Below are positions 1 to 6,360 of a stretch of 38,389 bases of DNA, one piece after another. The translations under genes were made by a program, and so were the position numbers. The DNA lies in NCBI GenBank assembly GCA_031269875.1, contig JAISYM010000105.1:1-38389 (forward strand), in the 5' to 3' direction. The notes under the pieces were generated by a model. The model was not told where the DNA came from. It saw nothing but the letters and a program-made list of their open reading frames with translations, and made no database searches. Every line of letters starts with the position of its first letter. Position 1 is the first letter of the stretch. The DNA is from Synergistaceae bacterium. Lineage in GTDB: Bacteria; Synergistota; Synergistia; Synergistales; Synergistaceae.

Positions 1-60
1 TTCGCCGCGTTGTTTTGCGTCAATTATCAACTCTCTTTTTTCGTCAGATATTGGCCTCAT
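1..60 (-). CDS. Probable transposase, N-terminal fragment (runs off the left edge)
   Basis: The minus strand reads ATG at 60 into MRPISDEKRELIIDAKQRGE without a stop up to the window edge. A good ribosome binding site (GAGGGGTG) lies about 5 bases before the ATG. The short charged helix resembles the start of the helix-turn-helix region of IS630/Tc1-type transposases, which usually open with a similar stretch before the DNA-binding helices. Only 20 residues are visible, so family membership is an inference. No inverted repeat marking the end of an element could be defined in 61-190. Confidence 0.5.
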   Translation of the reverse strand, partial: MRPISDEKRELIIDAKQRGE

Positions 61-173
61 ACAACCACCCCTCATGATTGTATTTATACCATATTATTAT
101 GTTAATTTAAAGTGGAATTACTATAGGACAGAGCTGATTTATTATGCTAACCGAAAACTTTATAAACGGTAAA

Positions 174-186
174 ACGGACTGTCCGT
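174..186. promoter_or_regulatory. 13-bp perfect palindrome, possible operator
   Basis: ACGGAC-T-GTCCGT is a perfect inverted repeat. It touches the first base of the candidate -35 box of the promoter at 186-214, which is where a repressor site would be expected. That it is an operator is inference. Confidence 0.3.
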
Positions 187-214
187 TGTGGATTGGCTGA
201 GCTGACACTATATT
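186..214 (+). promoter_or_regulatory. Candidate sigma-70-type promoter for the 286-1838 cluster
   Basis: TTGTGG (186-191), a 17-base spacer and TATATT (209-214) precede the first gene. The -10 matches consensus at 5 of 6 positions and the -35 at 3 of 6. Transcription would start near 221 and give a leader of about 65 bases that contains the hairpin at 242-278. Confidence 0.4.
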
Positions 215-241
215 ATTGGGGGACGATTATTGTGATACAAT

Positions 242-278
242 GCCTCCGGGAGCGATCTTCGCATCGCCGGTCGGAGGC
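242..278 (+). promoter_or_regulatory. Leader hairpin that buries the ribosome binding site
   Basis: GCCTCCG (242-248) pairs perfectly with CGGAGGC (272-278). The second arm contains the GGAGG ribosome binding site (273-277) of the gene starting at 286. An inner helix GCGAT (252-256) / ATCGC (263-267) extends the structure. Translation of the first gene would require opening this stem, by temperature, a ligand, a protein or an upstream event. No known riboswitch class is recognised. Confidence 0.45.
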
Positions 279-285
279 GTTTAGC

Positions 286-813
286 ATGAGGTACAATGGT
301 ATTATTCGAAGGACTATGTTTTTTCTGATAGCGGCGGCGCTTATCGCGGCAGGCTTGTGCGGGGCGCTTTACGCCGAGGAGATAGATTTTAAGACACCGC
401 CCATGAAAGACAGGCCGGATGGATTTGCGGGGCTCAAGTGGGGAGACTCGGCCGATAAGCTCGAAGACTATATTATGTTCAGCGAGAGCGCGTCCGGAGG
501 CCCCGCTCAGTATGTCATACCCGGAGACGGCCGTGAGTGGGAAGGCTTTGTCATAGACGAAATGAAGTTCTCTTTCAGAAAAAATCAGCTCGTAATGGTG
601 CGGTTATCGTTCACGGAATCTGTAAAATCTGACGAGATAAAGGAGTACGCCTTGAAGAAATACTCAAAACCCTCGCTTGAAAGCAAAAGGGACGACGGCG
701 TGTCATACGTGTGGAACGACGACGACTTCGGCGTAATCCTTACGTTACACCCCCAAAAGAATCCCGAGATCAGCCTGATGAACCACAGGCTCGCGCTGGA
801 GCTTTCCATATAG
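286..813 (+). CDS. Exported protein of unknown function
   Basis: The start at 286 is chosen because GGAGG lies 8 bases upstream and the product then begins with a clean signal peptide: basic RR, hydrophobic FFLIAAALIAAGLCGA, and a likely signal-peptidase I site after LYA near residue 30. A longer in-frame reading from 193 has no signal peptide at its start and no binding site. The mature part (about 145 residues) has a GFAGLKWGDS segment, a pattern seen at the start of small periplasmic or lipoprotein-like domains, then alternating polar and hydrophobic strands. I do not recognise a catalytic motif. It is the first of three small envelope-protein genes, followed after 22 bases by the next. 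The leader hairpin at 242-278 may control its translation. Confidence 0.7.
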   Translation: MRYNGIIRRTMFFLIAAALIAAGLCGALYAEEIDFKTPPMKDRPDGFAGLKWGDSADKLEDYIMFSESASGGPAQYVIPGDGREWEGFVIDEMKFSFRKNQLVMVRLSFTESVKSDEIKEYALKKYSKPSLESKRDDGVSYVWNDDDFGVILTLHPQKNPEISLMNHRLALELSI

Positions 814-835
814 CTGAGTAAGGGGGGCGGCGGTT

Positions 836-1291
836 ACGAGCATCGGACGTAACAAAAAAATAATCGTCATAACGCTGGCGGCGTTTTTCGTTGGCCTTGC
901 CGGCTTGGCCGGTATGTTTGGGGCTGCGTCGTCCGACGCGGCGGCAAAGAAAAAAAATGAGGCGCGGACGCCGGCTGTTCCGCCTTATAAAATCACAGGG
1001 ACAATACCGGGCACGGCGCTCTCCTACGAGAAGCTCCTTATATCTGAGGACGGCAGTGTGAGCGTGAACGTCCGCAACCCGGAACGAACCGGCGTGCGCT
1101 TTCGCGCGACGTTCAGCTTCTATTCGGCAAAAAATGAGTTGCTGACAGGGTTCAAGATCGAGGGAACTGCCGTGGCCGGAGCCGTTACAGGGTACTCATT
1201 GAAGCTGCCTAACCATAAAAAGATGAAAGACGTCTCCTACATGACTGTTCTGGGGAGGTCAGGACGCTCCGGCGGCGATGACTGGGAATAA
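836..1291 (+). CDS. Small exported protein of unknown function, apparent ACG start
   Basis: The open frame encodes a basic RNKK stretch, a hydrophobic core IIVITLAAFFVGLAGLAGMF and a small-residue region ending AASSDA, which is a convincing signal peptide. No ATG, GTG or TTG precedes it after the in-frame stop at 815-817. The codon 8 bases after AGGGGGG (821-827) is ACG at 836, followed by AGC ATC GGA CGT, so the expected N-terminus would be M-SIGRNKK. Either ACG is used, or a T-to-C change has impaired the start. A TTG at 905 or ATG at 914 would cut through the signal core. The mature part is about 115 residues and looks like a small beta-sandwich (SVSVNVRNPE, FRATFSFYSA), possibly related in fold to the next gene. 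The function is unknown. Confidence 0.55.
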   Translation, partial: TSIGRNKKIIVITLAAFFVGLAGLAGMFGAASSDAAAKKKNEARTPAVPPYKITGTIPGTALSYEKLLISEDGSVSVNVRNPERTGVRFRATFSFYSAKNELLTGFKIEGTAVAGAVTGYSLKLPNHKKMKDVSYMTVLGRSGRSGGDDWE

Positions 1292-1838
1292 CGAAGGCTC
1301 GCAAAGCCCGCGAAATTCACAAAATTTGCCGGGCGGGAAAATCTTGGTTCTTCTGGGTATTTTTTTCGGCATTGGCTTCATGACCGGCTTTTTTACCGGT
1401 TACGGATTCAAGCCGCAGGGTTTTGCGCGCGGCGATGAGGCAGTGACTCCGCGCTACGTTTCATCGGGGGACGGCGTGACGCTTGGCGCTCCGGACAAAA
1501 CGGACGAGGAAACGCGCTGGCGGCAGACAGAGGAGAGCGACGTGCCGGTCGCGTTTGACTCCGGGCTGTCGCTCGAGGAACACGAACTCGGCGAGGACGA
1601 AAACGGCCTTTTCGTCTCAGGTACGATTGTAAATAAATCGGATCACAGCTACGACGCGGTCAGGGTGACGTTCGACCTTTGCGACGCGGCGGGAAAGGCT
1701 TACAGCGGCGTCACCGACGTGACATACGACAGGATGGCGCCCGGTGACTTGTGGGGATTCACAATATATATCCCTTATTCCGAAATGGGACTTTTTTCGT
1801 CATACAGGCTCCAAAGCATAATCGGCGCCTCCAGGTAA
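1278..1838 (+). CDS. Membrane-anchored FxLYD-like domain protein
   Basis: 186 residues. A polar N-terminus is followed by one membrane segment at about residues 23-44 (ILVLLGIFFGIGFMTGFFTG), then a charged linker, then a C-terminal domain from about residue 95. That domain shows GLFVSGTIVNKSD, VRVTFDLCDAAGK and MAPGDLWGFTIYIP, the order typical of FxLYD domains (small extracytoplasmic beta-sandwiches of unknown function). The gene overlaps the end of the previous one by 14 bases, so the two are probably translated together. Its stop lies 7 bases from the stop of the convergent methyltransferase-like gene. The domain call is from pattern alone. Confidence 0.65.
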   Translation: MTGNNEGSQSPRNSQNLPGGKILVLLGIFFGIGFMTGFFTGYGFKPQGFARGDEAVTPRYVSSGDGVTLGAPDKTDEETRWRQTEESDVPVAFDSGLSLEEHELGEDENGLFVSGTIVNKSDHSYDAVRVTFDLCDAAGKAYSGVTDVTYDRMAPGDLWGFTIYIPYSEMGLFSSYRLQSIIGASR

Positions 1839-1845
1839 ACCGGTT

Positions 1846-2436
1846 TTATTGTATAAAAAGCCTGACGCAGACCAGCACGGTCACGATAATGTTCATAAAG
1901 AGCGAGTGGCGCTCCATGAGCCACGAGCTAACGCGGTCGAACCGCTCGAATCCGGCGGTTTTTCCCCGCTTCCCGGCGATGGCGCTGAAGTTCGGGATGA
2001 GCGCCGGCGTCGTGTTCCGGTAGGCGATGTATTCGTCACGGAACTTCCCCATCAAAAAGGTCTCCTCGTATGGGATTATGACGAGGGAGTATAAAAAGAA
2101 AAAAACCGCGGCAAAGGCAGCGACCCACCACCACCCTGCCATCAGCGACCAGCCTGAACCCATAATCGCGTTGCCAGCGTAAAGCGGGTTGCGAATCAGG
2201 GCGTATGGCCCCCAGGTGACGAGGCGGAGCGCGCCGACTTCGAGCGTGCGGTATTTCGGTATCACTCCGGCCGCCCAAAAACGAAGAAGCTGGCCGCCCA
2301 CAAGCAGCGGCACGGCAAAAATCATCCGCCGCGCTGAAAAATCAACCGGAAGCACCAGAACACAAAGGCCGAATATACCCCACAACAGGCCTCTCCATTT
2401 AAATATAACGCCTCCGGCGCCGCCTGGAGCGCTCAT
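1846..2436 (-). CDS. Isoprenylcysteine carboxyl methyltransferase (ICMT) family membrane protein
   Basis: 196 residues from the ATG at 2436, which overlaps the stop of the upstream gene (ATGA). The longer open frame toward 2859 is antisense-like sequence of the flippase gene. Several membrane segments are visible, with the family's SAM-binding hallmarks GPYALIRNPLYAGN (about residues 73-86), then EETFLMGKFRDEYIAY and a PALIPNF end. Bacterial members methylate small hydrophobic or thiol substrates, or have no known substrate. Coupling to a flippase-like protein suggests a lipid or isoprenoid substrate, which is inference. A hydrophobic tail (MNIIVTVLVCVRLFIQ) closes the protein. Confidence 0.75.
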   Translation of the reverse strand: MSAPGGAGGVIFKWRGLLWGIFGLCVLVLPVDFSARRMIFAVPLLVGGQLLRFWAAGVIPKYRTLEVGALRLVTWGPYALIRNPLYAGNAIMGSGWSLMAGWWWVAAFAAVFFFLYSLVIIPYEETFLMGKFRDEYIAYRNTTPALIPNFSAIAGKRGKTAGFERFDRVSSWLMERHSLFMNIIVTVLVCVRLFIQ

Positions 2437-3473
2437 GTATCGCCCTTGTCCTTCTCGAAAACGCCGCTTGCGAAGTTCAATCCAAACTCCTTTATCGCGA
2501 TCAAGAGTCCCAGTATTATGCCCGTGTATTCCGTCAAAAAGCGCCAGCCGAGACCGAGTACGCCCGCGACGCTCCAGGGGACGAATATGCTGAAGATCAT
2601 GGCGGCGCCTCCCTCGGCCGCCCCGCTGCCGCCCGGCGTAGGGATGAAGTACAGCAGAAAGAGGAAGAGCGCCTGTATCAGGACACATTCCACGTACATC
2701 ACTTCCAAGCCCATCGCCCAGATTATGCAGGGCATGATGGAAAGATATATCCACATCTGGAGCAATCCGAACAGTATCCCTATCAAGAAGTGATTCCGTC
2801 CGCCCCTGATGAAATCCCTGATGTTCTCGTTGTACGCGTCCACTTCTTTGCCTATCCATCTCAATATGGCGGACACGAGCTTAGGTTTCAGAAAACCGGC
2901 TCTCGTGAGGAGCATCACTATTATGCCGGAGACCCTTTTAATGAGTCTCGGCTTCACCAGGCTCAGGATTATGACGAACCATGAAAGCATGATGAAGAAC
3001 ACCACGTAAAAGACGAAACCGCGAATCCACCATCCCGACTTTGGAATGTCGATATCGAATATGAGAGTGAACGGAATCGTGGCGCCCAGTATCAGCAGCG
3101 TGAGAACGGTCCTGACGATCGTTATCGCGATGGATTTCCCTACCCCTATGCCGCGCCTGTACATCATGTACACCTGAAATGGGCCGCCTCCGCTTTGCAT
3201 CGGGGTGACAGCCGCGCCAAAATAGTTTATCAGCGTAAGCTGCATCGAGAAAGCGAAGGACATATCCTCGCCGGCGGCCTTTGTGAGAGATTTGAGTTTC
3301 AGGGCATCGAACAGCCAGACAAGCACGACCATAACACAAGCCACGCCAAGTTTATACGGGTCGGCTCTTCTGAACATTTCAAATGAGGAGCGGTCCATGC
3401 TGGCGTATAACACCGCTCCGCTCACAAGCAGGCTCAAGATTACAAAGAACGAAAGGCCTTTTTTTACAGTCAA
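2433..3473 (-). CDS. Flippase-like membrane protein, lysylphosphatidylglycerol-synthase TM domain family (UPF0104)
   Basis: 346 residues with about seven to eight membrane segments. TTG at 3473 is taken as the start because GAGGT lies 7 bases before it and the only nearby ATG runs into a stop at once. Family marks are FGAAVTPMQSGGGPFQVY (about residues 89-106) and FIPTPGGSGAAEGG near residue 280. This domain is the N-terminal half of MprF; the C-terminal aminoacyl-transferase domain is absent, so the protein would move a lipid across the inner membrane rather than modify it. It follows the unknown gene at 3510-4118 after 36 bases and is coupled by a 4-base overlap to the ICMT-like gene. Confidence 0.8.
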   Translation of the reverse strand: MTVKKGLSFFVILSLLVSGAVLYASMDRSSFEMFRRADPYKLGVACVMVVLVWLFDALKLKSLTKAAGEDMSFAFSMQLTLINYFGAAVTPMQSGGGPFQVYMMYRRGIGVGKSIAITIVRTVLTLLILGATIPFTLIFDIDIPKSGWWIRGFVFYVVFFIMLSWFVIILSLVKPRLIKRVSGIIVMLLTRAGFLKPKLVSAILRWIGKEVDAYNENIRDFIRGGRNHFLIGILFGLLQMWIYLSIMPCIIWAMGLEVMYVECVLIQALFLFLLYFIPTPGGSGAAEGGAAMIFSIFVPWSVAGVLGLGWRFLTEYTGIILGLLIAIKEFGLNFASGVFEKDKGDT

Positions 3474-3509
3474 AACATTACCTCGCGGCGGATTATCAAA
3501 AGTGCGGCG

Positions 3510-4118
3510 CTACTGCAGCGGTGTTTCCGCTTGTTCTTTCACCTCATTCCAGAACCTGGAGAATCGGTTTATAAGCGGTATCAGTTCATCCCGGACGAGA
3601 AAGGCCACCCTCATGTTTTTCCCGTTCTCGAGGCTCGATAAAATATCTTTTTGGGCTTTGTTGAAGTCACCGATGTATTCGTTGTAATTACCGCACTTGA
3701 AACTGTCCAGTCGAATGTTCAAAAGTACGCAGCACTTTCCAAAAACGGACATCAGCCAATCTATGCCGTCGACGCATTGGGTGAAGCGCGCGAGCGCGCC
3801 CTGATCATTTTCCTGCTCGAACAGCGTCGCCACCGACTCCAGCCCGTTCTCGAGAAGCGGAATGTAGCGCTCCCCCTCCGCAACGGATTCGGGAATCAGA
3901 TTCTTGATCGGCTGTGTGACAAACCTGATATCCAACCCTCCGGACAGGGCGCAAAAGGCGCTCTCCTCCGGGACGGATTCCCCGTCTACCACGATATCGG
4001 CTATCACGCCGCCGCCATCGAGAGCCAGCCGCTTAACGGCGTCATATATCGCTTCCTTGCCTCCGTTTAAAATATCGCTGCTGAGCGCGAGATCGACATC
4101 GTCAAGTCTTATTCTCAT
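3510..4118 (-). CDS. Conserved-looking cytosolic protein of unknown function
   Basis: 202 residues with no signal peptide or membrane segment. The start is firm: GAGGTG lies 5 bases before the ATG at 4118. The N-terminal 55 residues look like an alpha/beta unit (MRIRLDDVDLAL, then a helix, then GGVIADIVVDGESV). The remainder is predicted helical, with clustered hydrophobics and a CC pair in FGKCCVLLN. It is the first gene of a three-gene minus-strand unit, divergent from uvrB, with the flippase-like and ICMT-like genes downstream. I recognise no family and assign no function. Confidence 0.6.
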   Translation of the reverse strand: MRIRLDDVDLALSSDILNGGKEAIYDAVKRLALDGGGVIADIVVDGESVPEESAFCALSGGLDIRFVTQPIKNLIPESVAEGERYIPLLENGLESVATLFEQENDQGALARFTQCVDGIDWLMSVFGKCCVLLNIRLDSFKCGNYNEYIGDFNKAQKDILSSLENGKNMRVAFLVRDELIPLINRFSRFWNEVKEQAETPLQ

Positions 4119-4202
4119 GCGGTCACCTCATCTTCTCTCTCGTATGCCAGACTCACTGGCTAAAGATGATACTACAGAGAGGCCAATTTAACCAGTATGT
4201 AG

Positions 4203-4208
4203 TATAAT
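4203..4208 (+). promoter_or_regulatory. Candidate -10 box for uvrB
   Basis: A perfect TATAAT lies 38 bases before the TTG start of uvrB, in the 127-base space between divergent genes. No convincing -35 box sits 16-18 bases upstream (AGGCCA at 17). No clear SOS (LexA) box of Gram-positive or E. coli type was found, so SOS control cannot be claimed from the sequence. Confidence 0.35.
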
Positions 4209-4245
4209 CCTTGCTGGAAAAAAGTTATGTGAGAGGAGCAGTTTT

Positions 4246-6360
4246 TTGGGAGCGGGGACTCAAATAGATTACGGACGGGGGGACGAACGCTTTGAGCTCG
4301 TCTCTCCTTGGCCGGCATCGGGGGATCAACCCGAGGCGATAGAGAAGCTGTGTCTCGGGTTCGAGGAGAGCGCGGAACGGGGCGGCGTTATGCAGACGCT
4401 CCTGGGCGTTACGGGGAGCGGCAAGACGTTCACGATGGCTAACGTCATCGCACGTCTCCAGCGTCCCACGCTCGTAATGGCCCACAATAAGACCCTGGCG
4501 GCTCAGCTTTACAGTGAATTTAAGGATTTTTTCCCGAACAACGCCGTCCACTATTTCGTGAGCTATTACGACTACTACCAGCCGGAGGCTTACGTCCCAG
4601 CTCAGGATATTTACATAGAAAAGGACGCGTCCATAAACGAGAGGATAGAGAAACTGAGATTGGCGACTACAAAGGCGCTGATCGAGCGCAGAGATGTCCT
4701 CGTCGTGGCGAGCGTCTCGTGCATATACGGACTGGGCAAGAAAAAAAATTACGAGGACGCCGTGTTTCGTTTCGCCACCGGCGACATTTGGCGAAGGCGC
4801 GATTTTATGATGCGCCTCTTGGACAACTACTACGAGCGCAACGACGCGGCTTTTGCCCCGGGCCTCTTTAGAGTGCGCGGCGACGTGCTGGAACTGTATC
4901 CTTCGTACAGCGACACGGCGCTGCGGATAGCCTTCTTCGACGACGAGATCGAGAGAATAGACGAGATCGACCCCGTCTCCGGCAAGAGCCTGCTCGCAAA
5001 AAAAAGCGCCTCAATATTCCCCGCGAAGCATTACGTGACCACAGACGACGCTATCATCTCCGCAAAGGCCATGATAGAAAGCGAGCTTGCCCTGTGCGTC
5101 AAAAACTTCACGGAGAGCGGAAAACTGCTGGAGGCGCAGCGTCTCGGAAGCAGGACGAAATACGATCTCGAGATGCTCACGGAGGTGGGCTACTGCTCCG
5201 GCATCGAGAACTACTCGCGCTTTCTGGACGGCAGAGCGCCGGGAGAGTCGCCGGGCACGCTCATGGACTTCTTTCCGGATGACTTTCTGCTCTTTATCGA
5301 CGAGTCTCACATGTCGATCCCGCAGATACGCGGCATGTACAACGGAGACAGGGCAAGGAAGGAAGTTCTAGTCGAACACGGATTCAGACTCCCCTCCTGT
5401 CTCGACAACAGGCCGCTTCGCTTTGAGGAGTTCGGCCAGTTTATGAAAAATGTGCTGTTCGTCTCTGCCACGCCGGGCGACTATGAGCTCGAACGGTCAT
5501 ATCAAGTTACCGAGCAGCTCATAAGGCCAACTGGCGTTCCAGACCCGGAGGTGGAGATATACCCGGCCACGGGGCAGGTCGACCATCTTTTGGCCGAACT
5601 GCGGAATATCATAGCCGCCGGGGAGCGCGCGCTCGTCACGACGCTCACTAAACGCGCGGCCGAAGACCTCTCCGCTTACTACGCCGAACTCGGCCTGAAG
5701 GTGCAGTACATTCACTCGGAGATGGACACGTTCGAGAGAGCAGAGATACTGCGCGACCTTCGCCTCGGAGTATACTCCGTGCTGATAGGCGTAAACCTTC
5801 TGAGGGAGGGGATCGACCTGCCGGAGGTCTCGCTTGTCGCGATAACGGAGGCGGACCGCGAGGGTTATCTTCGCTCGTTCAGGTCGCTCATTCAGATGAT
5901 AGGGAGAGCCGCCAGGAACGAGGCGGGGCGCGTCATACTCTACGCGGACAAGATGACGGACAGCATAGACATGGCGATCCGCGAGACGGCAAGACGGCGC
6001 GCGGCGCAGATCGAGTACAACGCGGAGCATGGCATCACGCCCAAGACGATAAGCAAGGCGGTAAAGAACCTGCTGCCGGAGGAGCTGCAGGAAGAGGGCT
6101 CCAGCGAGAGGATAAGGACCGTCTCCGACGGCGAGGCGGCAAACGCGCCCGCCGGCAAATATGAGATACGCGATATGGAGCGGCGCATGTGGGAGGCTGT
6201 GGAACGCCTCGACTTCGAGAGGGCGGCGGAACTGCGCGACGCGATAAACGCCGCCAGGCACGGCAATGAGGGAGGATTTTCAGTTGGTGGAATGGATAAG
6301 GGTCACGGGCGCCCGTCAGCACAATTTAAAAAACATAAACGTCGATCTCCCAAAAAATAA
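4246..6360 (+). CDS. uvrB: UvrABC excinuclease subunit B
   Basis: UvrB receives damaged DNA from UvrA, verifies the lesion with its helicase fold and recruits UvrC for dual incision. 704 residues. Visible are Walker A GVTGSGKT (54-61), the damage-probing beta-hairpin YYDYYQPEAYVP, the DESH box in LLFIDESHMSIPQI, helicase motifs V-VI (GVNLLREGIDLPEVSL, QMIGRAARN) and a C-terminal UVR domain (MERRMWEAVERLDFERAAEL). The start is TTG at 4246 with GAGGAG 7 bases upstream; the nearby ATG is followed at once by TGA. The tail after the UVR domain is longer than usual (basic, ending KHKRRSPKK) because the gene runs 77 bases into uvrA. Confidence 0.97.
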   Translation: MGAGTQIDYGRGDERFELVSPWPASGDQPEAIEKLCLGFEESAERGGVMQTLLGVTGSGKTFTMANVIARLQRPTLVMAHNKTLAAQLYSEFKDFFPNNAVHYFVSYYDYYQPEAYVPAQDIYIEKDASINERIEKLRLATTKALIERRDVLVVASVSCIYGLGKKKNYEDAVFRFATGDIWRRRDFMMRLLDNYYERNDAAFAPGLFRVRGDVLELYPSYSDTALRIAFFDDEIERIDEIDPVSGKSLLAKKSASIFPAKHYVTTDDAIISAKAMIESELALCVKNFTESGKLLEAQRLGSRTKYDLEMLTEVGYCSGIENYSRFLDGRAPGESPGTLMDFFPDDFLLFIDESHMSIPQIRGMYNGDRARKEVLVEHGFRLPSCLDNRPLRFEEFGQFMKNVLFVSATPGDYELERSYQVTEQLIRPTGVPDPEVEIYPATGQVDHLLAELRNIIAAGERALVTTLTKRAAEDLSAYYAELGLKVQYIHSEMDTFERAEILRDLRLGVYSVLIGVNLLREGIDLPEVSLVAITEADREGYLRSFRSLIQMIGRAARNEAGRVILYADKMTDSIDMAIRETARRRAAQIEYNAEHGITPKTISKAVKNLLPEELQEEGSSERIRTVSDGEAANAPAGKYEIRDMERRMWEAVERLDFERAAELRDAINAARHGNEGGFSVGGMDKGHGRPSAQFKKHKRRSPKK

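Noticed and set aside
2437-2859. N-terminal extension of the ICMT-like gene
   Set aside because: It is the out-of-frame reading of the flippase-like gene; the ATG at 2436 with a 4-base overlap is the natural start.
4119-4245. LexA/SOS box before uvrB
   Set aside because: CCAG...CTGG and CTG...CAG pairs are present but with wrong spacing for known LexA boxes.
5497-6261. 254-codon antisense frame in uvrB, and similar frames opposite atpD, tkt and ftsK
   Set aside because: All are shadows of well-identified genes and have no binding sites or recognisable domains.
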